Origin: Haloferacaceae archaeon
GTDB taxonomy: Archaea; Halobacteriota; Halobacteria; Halobacteriales; Haloferacaceae
Length of the DNA: 5,153 nucleotides
Assembly: GCA_018609965.1 (NCBI GenBank)
Contig: JAHENP010000101.1
Location: 1 to 5,153, forward strand
Direction: 5' to 3'
Shown here: positions 1 through 5,153 of the stretch, piece after piece
How the letters are laid out: the number at the start of each line of letters is the position of its first letter
How positions within the stretch are numbered: position 1 is the first letter of the stretch
Made by a program: the position numbers and the translations under genes
The notes under the pieces: generated by a model
Databases searched by the model: none
Told to the model about the DNA's origin: nothing
What the model saw: only the letters and a program-made list of their open reading frames with translations

Positions 1-546
1 GCCGGCCAGATCAGCGGCCGTCTGGATCGTCGACTCGAAGGTGTCCTGTTGGCTGGCGTCGTACAGCGTCGCGGCGGGGTGGACACAGATCAACACGCGG
101 TGTGTCGTCTCCCCCACGCGGGCGTCGTGTACGTCCCCCGCCTCCGAGGTGACGGCCACAGACCGGTCCAGCAGGTTCTGGGCGGGCACCTTCCCCAAGG
201 CGACGACGACCGCGGGGTCGACGGCCGCCAGCTCCGTCGCGAGGTGTCGTCGGCAGTTGTCGAGTTCGCCGCTGCGCGGGTCGCGGTTCTCCGGCGGGCG
301 ACACCGGACGGAGTTGGTGATCCGGACCGCCTCACGCGCGAGTCCCGCGTTGTCGAGCGCGTCGTCCAACACCGTCCCCGAACGGCCGACGAACGGCTCC
401 CCCTCCTCGTCCTCGTTGGCGCCCGGTCCTTCGCCGACGAACACCAACTGCGCGTCCGTCGGGCCGACACCGTTCACGATCTGGCTCCGGGAGTCGACGA
501 GCCGCGGACAGTCCGTACAGTCGCTCACACACAGCGAGTCGTCCAT
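1..546 (-). CDS. Uracil-DNA glycosylase, family 4 (4Fe-4S), 3' end cut by window edge
   Basis: The product removes uracil from DNA, arising from cytosine deamination or dUTP incorporation, leaving an abasic site for base excision repair. I read 182 residues from an ATG at 546; the stop lies beyond the left edge, and by the usual family length (about 190-210) only a short tail is missing. Seen in the sequence: Cys10, Cys13, Cys82 and Cys98, in the C-x2-C ... C-x15-C spacing of the family 4 iron-sulfur cluster; the uracil-pocket motif GEGPGANEDEEGEPFVGRSG at 38-57; RCRPPENR at 81-88; VVVALGK at 113-119; and the active-site HPAATLY at 156-162. The CRPPENR form favours family 4 over family 5. No Shine-Dalgarno sequence precedes the ATG and no strong TATA box is visible in the 74 bases upstream, so it may be co-transcribed with the DUF99 gene or start from a weak promoter. 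The family is certain; the in vivo role is inferred. Confidence 0.95.
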   Translation of the reverse strand, partial: MDDSLCVSDCTDCPRLVDSRSQIVNGVGPTDAQLVFVGEGPGANEDEEGEPFVGRSGTVLDDALDNAGLAREAVRITNSVRCRPPENRDPRSGELDNCRRHLATELAAVDPAVVVALGKVPAQNLLDRSVAVTSEAGDVHDARVGETTHRVLICVHPAATLYDASQQDTFESTIQTAADLAG

Positions 547-620
547 ACTACTCGGTCGCGCGCCGCGAAGAAGTGCCGTGCGGTTGTCGGCTCCCACGTG
601 ATGTGGTCTGGGTGGGCGAC

Positions 621-1178
621 TCACCCCGACTCGCGGTCGCGGCGACGGGCGCGGGCGGCCAGCCGCGCGACCCGCAACGGCTCCGGCCGGCCGCTTCCGT
701 CGGGGGTGGTCGCCTGAACGAGTTCGCGTGCGGTCGTCACCGCACAACCAGCGGCCTGCACCCACACCGTCTCGTCGCCGACGGCCACCCGCTCACGCGG
801 CGGCTGGCGTTTGTGGACGGCAAGCCGGTCGGCCAACGCCTCGCCGTCGAACTGTTCGCGCAACGCCGGCTCCAACCCTGGACTCTGTTCGAAGGAGACG
901 GCGACGACCGGTCCGTCGAACGTCTCGGCAAGTCGGGGGAGATCCAACAGGTTGAACCAGGCGGGCGCGACTCCGGCCGTCAGGAGGTACTGGATGTCCT
1001 CACGCGCCAGTTCGGCGAGAAGTGACTCGACGGCGGCAGTCGCGTCGCGGCCGCCGACCTCGCAGGTCGCGTACGCGAACCCGTCGACGACGCGGTCGAC
1101 GCGGACTACCGCGCCGGCGATTGTCGCGGTCTGCCCGCCGGAGACCGCGACACCGAGCGTCCGTGTGCCGGACTTCAC
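621..1178 (-). CDS. DUF99 / UPF0215 family protein (endonuclease V-like fold)
   Basis: This 185-residue protein resembles the archaeal DUF99 (UPF0215) family, which is related in fold to endonuclease V but has no firmly established function. Recognisable features are the N-terminal MKSGTRTLGVAV, the central TAGVAPAWFNLLDL (67-80), the PVVAVSFEQSPG strand (90-101), and a conserved-looking block at 116-136 containing ADRLAVHKRQPPRERVAVGD. Length is normal for the family. The start is a GTG at 1178, four bases after the TGA of the upstream DUF5786 gene (1183-1185), which implies one transcript and probably coupled translation; no Shine-Dalgarno sequence is seen. The motif I recall in other members as DGITFAGFN reads AGVAPAWFN here, so an acidic residue is replaced by Ala69. 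Nuclease activity should therefore not be assumed. The downstream uracil-DNA glycosylase gene suggests, but does not prove, a link to nucleic acid repair. The family call is fairly secure; the function is unknown. Confidence 0.85.
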   Translation of the reverse strand: MKSGTRTLGVAVSGGQTATIAGAVVRVDRVVDGFAYATCEVGGRDATAAVESLLAELAREDIQYLLTAGVAPAWFNLLDLPRLAETFDGPVVAVSFEQSPGLEPALREQFDGEALADRLAVHKRQPPRERVAVGDETVWVQAAGCAVTTARELVQATTPDGSGRPEPLRVARLAARARRRDRESG

Positions 1179-1182
1179 TCGG

Positions 1183-1359
1183 TCACTCGTCTTTGATATC
1201 CTGGAGCTTGTCCAACAGCTCGTCGTTGGACGCCCCGATCTCGAACTCTACGTCCCCCTCGTGTGCGACATCGCCGGCGTCGACCGTGTCGTCGTCCGTG
1301 AGGTCCGAATCCAGCTCCTGGTTCTCCTGTTCGGATTCGTCGTAGCTCCCGAAGCCCAT
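1183..1359 (-). CDS. Small acidic haloarchaeal protein, DUF5786-like
   Basis: This 58-residue protein begins MGFGSYDESEQENQ and ends with ASNDELLDKLQDIKDE, a pattern I associate with the haloarchaeal DUF5786 family of unknown function. It holds 13 Asp and 9 Glu against only 2 Lys. The middle (17-36) is likely disordered, while the C-terminal third (43-57) could form an amphipathic helix. There is no signal peptide, membrane segment or Cys. I chose the ATG at 1359 because the family characteristically starts MGFGSYDES. An in-frame ATG two codons upstream (1365) and an open frame to 1449 exist, but the extra residues look non-coding. A T-rich element about 29 bases upstream fits leaderless transcription. 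Its TGA lies four bases before the DUF99 start, so the two are probably made together. It might be a small regulator or binding partner, but nothing in the sequence establishes this. Confidence 0.85.
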   Translation of the reverse strand: MGFGSYDESEQENQELDSDLTDDDTVDAGDVAHEGDVEFEIGASNDELLDKLQDIKDE

Positions 1360-1384
1360 GTACATATCTCTTGCCGGTTCTCGG

Positions 1385-1393
1385 TCAAAAAGG
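1385..1393 (-). promoter_or_regulatory. Possible TATA element for the DUF5786-DUF99 genes
   Basis: Read on the minus strand, this site is CCTTTTTGA, a T-rich patch in GC-rich surroundings. It is centred about 29 bases upstream of the ATG at 1359. That is close to the spacing expected between an archaeal TATA box and the start of a leaderless or nearly leaderless transcript. The match to a haloarchaeal TATA consensus is only partial. Other A/T-rich patches at about 1424-1434 and 1459-1470 could instead drive a transcript with a longer leader. Confidence 0.4.
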
Positions 1394-1547
1394 CACGGGT
1401 GAGAGCCACACTCACGCCCGACTGTTAGTTTCGTTGCGCCGTCTCTCACCGTTCGTCAGTTTCTAATACAGATTCTCGTGTGATCGGTCGGGACCGCGCG
1501 GCGAAAGCTGTTCGGTCAGTCGGCCGCGGGCGGCGAGAGTCGGTCGA

Positions 1548-2933
1548 TCAGTCGTCTGCGGGCGGCGAGACGGACTCCGCCTGCAACAACGGGCTCCCGT
1601 CGGCACGGGGGCCCAACTGTGGGCCGTACGGCCCCTCGTCGGCCGTGATCTCCCGGCGACGGCGGTAGTCCGTCGACCGTTCGACCGGGCGCCGGCCGAC
1701 GCTACGGATCAGCTCCACGTAGTCGTCGAACGACCGGAACTCCCCGTACTGGCCGCCGGCTCGTTTGGTGATCTCTTCTGAGAGGATCGTCCCCATGAAG
1801 TCGTTTGCGCCACACGACAGCGTTTCTAACCCTTTCTCGTCGCCGTACTTCACCCACGAGGTCTGGATGTTCTCGACGTTGTCGAGGAACAACCGGGAGA
1901 CAGCGATCAACAGTTTGTCCTCGCGGTCGGTCGCGCCGCCGGAGACCACACCTTGTTCGTACAACGGTGTCCGTTCGTGGACGAACGACAACGGGACGAA
2001 CTCCGTGATCCCGCCGGTGCGGTCCTGAAGCTCCCGAACGCGTTGGAGGTGGCGGGCGCGGTGCATCTCGTTTTCCACGTGACCGTACATGATCGTCGCC
2101 GTCACGTCTAAGCCGGCGTCGACGGCCGCCTCTGTCGCCTGGAGCCACCCCTCCGTGTCGATCTTCCCCGGACAGATCACGTCCCGCACCTCGTCGACGA
2201 GGATCTCCGCGGCGGTGCCCGGCGCAGAGTCGAGCCCGGCGTCGACCAGCCGGTCGTACACCTCGCGGTACGACCACTCCGTCCCGCGACGGGCGTGGTA
2301 CGCCTCCTCGGGCGTGATCGAGTGGACGTGGACGCCGTCGACGGCCATCGCGGCAATCTGTTCGGTGTAGGTGCCGGGGTCGGTGTCGTAGACCGCCGGC
2401 GGCTTGTAGTTCACCTCGCGTGCTGGGTGGTCGTACCCTTGGAGGATCTCGTGGTGTTCCGCGTCGAGCGCGAACGCCGGATGCAACCCGGAGACGGAAC
2501 ACACCTCGTAGATGCCGCGTGCGACGGCGTCCCGGACGATCTCGCGGGACTCCGCGGGCGTCTTCGTGAACCCCGGGTGATCGACATCGCTGTCGGCCTC
2601 GAAGGCGCTTGCGGTGTCTTTGAAGTTACAGAACAGACAGCCCGTGTTGCAGGCGGTGGTGACGTTGTTGTTGAGGTTGGCGACGAACGTCACTTGCTGG
2701 CCGACCTCCTCGCGGCGGCGGTGGTCGGCAGCGGTCAACACCGCCTCCGTCCGCTCGGGGTCGAGGCCGTCCGTCTCTGTCCCGGTCGTCAGCAGTTCGA
2801 CGGCGTCGTCGACGGTGAGCCGGCGGCCGTCACGGGCCTTCGCCAGCGCGTTCTCGAACGACTGGTCGGTCTCCGGCCGGTGCCGGAACCCCAGGTCGTC
2901 CGCGTCCAACTCGGCAGCGGACGGTCGGTCCAT
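1548..2933 (-). CDS. cofH: CofH, radical SAM subunit of 7,8-didemethyl-8-hydroxy-5-deazariboflavin (FO) synthase
   Basis: CofH joins 5-amino-6-ribitylaminouracil and the tyrosine side chain; CofG then closes the ring to give FO, the deazaflavin core of coenzyme F420. It acts in the cytoplasm. The 461-residue product shows the radical SAM cluster motif with Cys95, Cys99 and Cys102 (ACNTGCLFCNF), followed by EVCSVSGLHP at 143-152, HSITPEEAYHARRGTEWSY at 204-222, PGTAAEILVDEVRD at 238-251, GHVEN at 284-288 and EFVPLSFVHE at 311-320, all typical of haloarchaeal CofH. I chose the ATG at 2933 because MDRPSA leads directly into the family N-terminus, and a T-rich promoter element sits 26 bases upstream. 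The frame stays open to 3080, but those 49 residues look like translated non-coding DNA overlapping the neighbouring gene. Residues about 430-461 form a polar tail that may lie outside the conserved core. No cofG or other F420 gene is nearby, so CofG must be encoded elsewhere. Confidence 0.95.
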   Translation of the reverse strand: MDRPSAAELDADDLGFRHRPETDQSFENALAKARDGRRLTVDDAVELLTTGTETDGLDPERTEAVLTAADHRRREEVGQQVTFVANLNNNVTTACNTGCLFCNFKDTASAFEADSDVDHPGFTKTPAESREIVRDAVARGIYEVCSVSGLHPAFALDAEHHEILQGYDHPAREVNYKPPAVYDTDPGTYTEQIAAMAVDGVHVHSITPEEAYHARRGTEWSYREVYDRLVDAGLDSAPGTAAEILVDEVRDVICPGKIDTEGWLQATEAAVDAGLDVTATIMYGHVENEMHRARHLQRVRELQDRTGGITEFVPLSFVHERTPLYEQGVVSGGATDREDKLLIAVSRLFLDNVENIQTSWVKYGDEKGLETLSCGANDFMGTILSEEITKRAGGQYGEFRSFDDYVELIRSVGRRPVERSTDYRRRREITADEGPYGPQLGPRADGSPLLQAESVSPPADD

Positions 2934-2954
2934 ACGACAAACTGCCGACCAAGC

Positions 2955-2963
2955 GACAAAAGC
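2955..2963 (-). promoter_or_regulatory. Possible TATA element of a leaderless cofH promoter
   Basis: On the minus strand the site reads GCTTTTGTC, centred about 26 bases upstream of the cofH ATG at 2933. This is the position expected for an archaeal TATA box when transcription starts at or next to the start codon. No Shine-Dalgarno sequence precedes the ATG, which fits. The same T run lies about 45 bases past the stop of the upstream membrane-protein gene and could also help end that transcript. Confidence 0.5.
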
Positions 2964-3006
2964 CGTCCGGTGGCGGCACCCGTCCCACGGGCCGACACGG
3001 CCGGAC

Positions 3007-3501
3007 TCACCGGAGGGCGACCGCCAGCCCGATCGCCCCAGCGAGCAGGAACAACACGCCGACGGCCGGCTGGCCGCCACTCGCGGCCGTGAAGATCCCG
3101 TAGCCGACCGAGGCGACAGCGATCCCGACCGCGACGCTGACGGCGGCGTGGACCGCGACGAGCCGGCCGGCCTCCGCCTCCGCGGTCAACTGCTGGCCGA
3201 TCCCGACGGCGTGGTCCCCCAGATCCCACAACAACACCGTCCCGACGGCACCGACCAACAACGAGCCGGGTGGTGCGTTCCCCAGTCCGGCGAGCAACAG
3301 CCCGAACCCCGACAGCGTCGCGCCGCCGCCGACGGCCGACAGCCGCCCCCGGAGAACGCCGACCAACGTCACCGCCACACCGAGCGCACCGACCGTCCCG
3401 CCGAGGACCGACCCCAGCGCCAACGCGCCGGCCGACACTGCGCCGACGGCCGCGACCGCGACAGCCGCCTCCACCGGCGGCGTGTGGTCGACGCCCGTCA
3501 C
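3007..3501 (-). CDS. Small multi-pass membrane protein, DUF7519-like
   Basis: The 164-residue product is strongly hydrophobic, rich in Ala, Gly, Val and Leu, with five or six likely membrane segments (about 12-30, 33-50, 57-74, 78-93, 115-139 and 146-163). The only sizeable polar stretch is the loop at 93-114, containing DLGDHAVGIGQQLTAEAEAG. It resembles the haloarchaeal DUF7519 family, which I recall next to DUF58 genes; this name is from memory and less certain than the membrane topology. I prefer the GTG at 3501, because its GTGA overlaps the DUF58 stop (3498-3500) by four bases, exactly like the previous junction in this block. A GTG three codons upstream (3510) is possible. Neither has a strong Shine-Dalgarno sequence, which fits translational coupling. 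No catalytic motif is visible. It may anchor or cooperate with the DUF58 protein, an inference from gene order only. Confidence 0.8.
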   Translation of the reverse strand: MTGVDHTPPVEAAVAVAAVGAVSAGALALGSVLGGTVGALGVAVTLVGVLRGRLSAVGGGATLSGFGLLLAGLGNAPPGSLLVGAVGTVLLWDLGDHAVGIGQQLTAEAEAGRLVAVHAAVSVAVGIAVASVGYGIFTAASGGQPAVGVLFLLAGAIGLAVALR

Positions 3502-4763
3502 GCCGACCACCGCCTGGCGCTGCGTTCTAGCTCCGTCTCCAACGGGGTCTCCTCGCCCCAGTCGACGACACGCAGTCCCGACGACCGCAGCGCCGACAGT
3601 CGGTTGCTGCGTTCCACGCGGGCCAACTGTGTGCCGGCCGTCTCGTCGGTCGTCGGGTCCGGGCTGACGACCGTGACGAGGTGGCCGTACGCGTCCAGCC
3701 GCCGAGCCGTCTGGACGGCAAAGTCGTCGACGACCGGCGAGAAGAAGACGACCTGTGCGTCCGCCGGCAGCCGCCGGCGGAACTTGACCAGCCAGGTCGT
3801 CGGGAGGAACCGGTCTTCCAACGGCGTCGCGGCCAACGAGGGGTGAGCGGTGAACAGCTCCCGGGCGGCCGCACGGTGGTCACTCCCCGTGTTCGGCGGG
3901 AGCCAACACTCACCGGGGCCCAGCGCCGCGACACCCACCCGGTCGCCGCTGTCGAGCAACGCCGAGAACGCCTGTGTCGCCGCCTCGACGGAGCGTTCGA
4001 CCGCGTTCCGTTCTTCTGGGTCCGGCGACCGGTACGCCTTCCGCCGGCTGTCGATCAGCAACACCACCGTCGCCGCCCGTTCCTCGCGAAACTCCAACGT
4101 CGACAGCTCACCCGTCCGGGCGAGCCGTGCCCAGTCGAGCCGTCGCACCGGGTCCCCGTGCCGGTACTCCCGGGTGGCGTAGAACTCCAACCCGCTGCCG
4201 CCGACATCTGTCGGCACCCGGCCGCTGAACGGCGCCGTTAGCCCGCGCAACGGGAGTGTCGAGGTCGCGTCCAGCTCCGGGTGACACTGGAGTGTGGTCT
4301 GCGTGTCCACCTCGACACGCGCCTCCCGGGAGCCGCTGGCGTTGCGGACGATCGCCGTCACCGGCTCCCACTCGTGTTCTCCGCGGACCGCGGTCAGCGT
4401 GTACTGGTACCGCGCCGACCCGCCGCCCCGGAGCGCCGTGCCGAACCGGGCGGTGTCGTCGACCGCGAGCGCCGCCGGCACGCCGTCGATCACCCGCAGA
4501 TCGGGGAGGAACCCACCGTCGTTGTGGATCTCCACCGTGACGGTCACGTCTTCGCCCGGCTCCGGTGTCGGCGGGTCCAACGTCCGCTCGATCCGGAGCG
4601 CCGGCGTCGGCACCGTGTCCCCGCGAGCGTAGGCGGCGTAGCCGACCCCGACGATCCCGGCGAGCACGAACGGTGGGTGTTCGGTGAACACGCCCAGTCC
4701 GATCGGGACGAGCGCCACCGCCGCGATGCCGGCCCACCGCTCCGTCTCGATCACTCTGGTCAC
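3498..4763 (-). CDS. DUF58 domain protein, membrane-anchored
   Basis: This 421-residue protein has two N-terminal hydrophobic segments (about 10-25 and 30-46). An extracellular-type beta-rich region follows (about 55-160, with VTVTVEIHNDGG at 73-84), then the DUF58 signature GLEFYATREYRHGDPVRRLD at 191-210 continuing WARLARTGEL. The C-terminal part resembles a von Willebrand factor A fold (about 232-370), with strands at VVLLIDS (233-239), VGVAALG (276-282) and AQVVFFSP (336-343). DUF58 proteins usually accompany MoxR-type AAA ATPases and are thought to help assemble or mature cell-envelope or protein complexes; the precise role is not established. The expected metal-site motif DxSxS is degenerate, since the first strand ends in DSRRK (238-242). 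The GTG start at 4763 is well supported by a GGAGGG site seven bases upstream and by a four-base overlap with the preceding stop; the gene also overlaps the following start by four bases, so all three are likely one operon. Confidence 0.93.
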   Translation of the reverse strand: MTRVIETERWAGIAAVALVPIGLGVFTEHPPFVLAGIVGVGYAAYARGDTVPTPALRIERTLDPPTPEPGEDVTVTVEIHNDGGFLPDLRVIDGVPAALAVDDTARFGTALRGGGSARYQYTLTAVRGEHEWEPVTAIVRNASGSREARVEVDTQTTLQCHPELDATSTLPLRGLTAPFSGRVPTDVGGSGLEFYATREYRHGDPVRRLDWARLARTGELSTLEFREERAATVVLLIDSRRKAYRSPDPEERNAVERSVEAATQAFSALLDSGDRVGVAALGPGECWLPPNTGSDHRAAARELFTAHPSLAATPLEDRFLPTTWLVKFRRRLPADAQVVFFSPVVDDFAVQTARRLDAYGHLVTVVSPDPTTDETAGTQLARVERSNRLSALRSSGLRVVDWGEETPLETELERSARRWSA

Positions 4764-5153
4764 GACTCACCCTCCACGAGCTTCCAGGCGTCCTCGTGGT
4801 CTGTCCCGGTCGCACCGCGGGTCGTCGTCGACTCTGGCGGGTGGACCCCACTCCTCGCCGGGCCGTCCGAGGGACCGTCGTCGGTCGTCGCACCGCCCAA
4901 CTGTCCCGGGAGGTTCGCGCCCGCGCCCGACGACGGTTCCTCGGCCGACTCGGCTTCGTCGGTCGTCGTGTCACCCGCGCCGGCGAGGCGTCCGAGTCGG
5001 CTCCGGAGACTGCTCACCGCGGCGGTAGGGCCGTCGTCTGTCGACGGTGGTTGGTCACCACGCTGGGCCGCGGCGACGGCCGCGACCGTCCGGCGGGCGG
5101 CGAACACGAACCCCGACTCCGAGCTGACGACCCCACGGAGCCGGACGGACAAC
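4760..5153 (-). CDS. Unidentified protein, C-terminal 130 residues (5' end beyond window)
   Basis: The frame is open from the right edge to a TGA at 4760-4762. The first codon visible in full is TTG, read here as internal Leu rather than a start. Visible residues 1-31 (from SVRLRGVV to AVAAAQRG) are Ala/Val/Arg-rich and could be the end of a folded domain or a helix. Residues about 32-117 are low-complexity, rich in Ser, Thr, Gly, Asp, Glu and Pro, and probably disordered. The protein ends in an acidic-aromatic tail, DHEDAWKLVEGES. It overlaps the DUF58 start by four bases, and the ribosome binding site for DUF58 lies inside its last codons, so it belongs to the same operon. By position it could be one of the poorly characterised membrane proteins often found beside haloarchaeal DUF58 genes (for example DUF7269), but I do not recognise it with confidence and no diagnostic motif is visible. 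Confidence 0.7.
   Translation of the reverse strand, partial: LSVRLRGVVSSESGFVFAARRTVAAVAAAQRGDQPPSTDDGPTAAVSSLRSRLGRLAGAGDTTTDEAESAEEPSSGAGANLPGQLGGATTDDGPSDGPARSGVHPPESTTTRGATGTDHEDAWKLVEGES
4770..4775 (-). promoter_or_regulatory. Shine-Dalgarno site for the DUF58 gene
   Basis: On the minus strand the bases read GGAGGG, a strong match to the anti-Shine-Dalgarno end of archaeal 16S rRNA. It is followed by TGAGTC and then the GTG start at 4763. The seven-base spacing is close to ideal and decides the DUF58 start. The site lies within the coding sequence of the upstream gene. Confidence 0.8.

Noticed and set aside
591..619. Possible hairpin between the DUF99 and uracil-DNA glycosylase genes (CCCAC pairing with GTGGG)
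   Set aside because: A five-pair stem with a long loop and no T tract is too weak to call a terminator or a regulatory structure.
1360..1449. A 30-residue N-terminal extension of the DUF5786-like protein
   Set aside because: The family begins MGFGSYDES at 1359. The extension is not acidic and contains two Cys, unlike the rest, and covers the likely promoter.
1485..1496. Inverted repeat CGGTCGGGACCG after cofH, considered as a terminator
   Set aside because: The stem is only four or five pairs and no T run follows it on the minus strand. Such short repeats are frequent by chance at this base composition.
2934..3080. A 49-residue N-terminal extension of cofH
   Set aside because: The extension is Arg/Ser/Cys-rich, unlike a haloarchaeal protein. 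It would overlap the DUF7519-like gene and would swallow the probable promoter element at 2955-2963.
2295..3092. A 265-codon plus-strand open frame, and similar ones near 49-717 and 573-1178
   Set aside because: They mirror the codon pattern of the minus-strand genes, have biased Arg/Val/Gly composition, and no recognisable domain or start signal.
2614..3846. A 410-codon open frame on the plus strand
   Set aside because: It runs antisense to cofH, the DUF7519-like gene and DUF58, all of which have recognisable products. Its translation is Arg/Pro/Ser-rich with no family motif. Long spurious antisense frames are expected in DNA this GC-rich.
1..5153. CRISPR arrays, tRNA or rRNA genes, insertion sequences, long direct repeats
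   Set aside because: Nearly all of the window is coding. I saw no regularly spaced repeats, cloverleaf sequences, transposase motifs or terminal inverted repeats.

Overview
The window reads as haloarchaeal chromosomal DNA. It is very GC-rich, its proteins are rich in Asp and Glu (extreme in the 58-residue protein at 1183-1359), coding starts often lack a Shine-Dalgarno sequence and lie just downstream of short T-rich elements, and several proteins look like families known mainly or only from halophilic archaea. All identifications come from reading motifs and recalled family patterns; no database search was possible. All seven genes lie on the minus strand, so transcription runs from the high to the low coordinates.

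Right part (3007-5153): a tightly packed three-gene block. It begins with the C-terminal part of an unidentified protein with a low-complexity Ser/Thr/Gly/Asp-rich region, continues with a membrane-anchored DUF58 protein, and ends with a small multi-pass membrane protein that resembles haloarchaeal DUF7519. Both junctions are four-base GTGA overlaps, and the DUF58 start has a clear GGAGGG ribosome binding site. This looks like the distal part of the MoxR/DUF58-type membrane operons common in haloarchaea; the ATPase expected for such a set would lie beyond the right edge.

Middle (1548-2933): cofH, a radical SAM enzyme of coenzyme F420 (deazaflavin) biosynthesis, on its own with a probable leaderless promoter. 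Its partner cofG is not in the window.

Left part (1-1359): a small acidic DUF5786 protein, four bases from a DUF99 (UPF0215, endonuclease V-like fold) protein, followed after 74 bases by a family 4 uracil-DNA glycosylase that runs off the left edge. Two relatives of base-deamination repair families therefore sit side by side. The DUF99 protein, however, appears to lack an Asp that I recall as conserved in its family.

The intergenic stretches are short (74, 188 and 73 bases). I see no tRNA, rRNA, CRISPR array, insertion sequence or other mobile element. No dramatic new system is evident. The least understood parts are the DUF5786-DUF99 pair and the membrane block.
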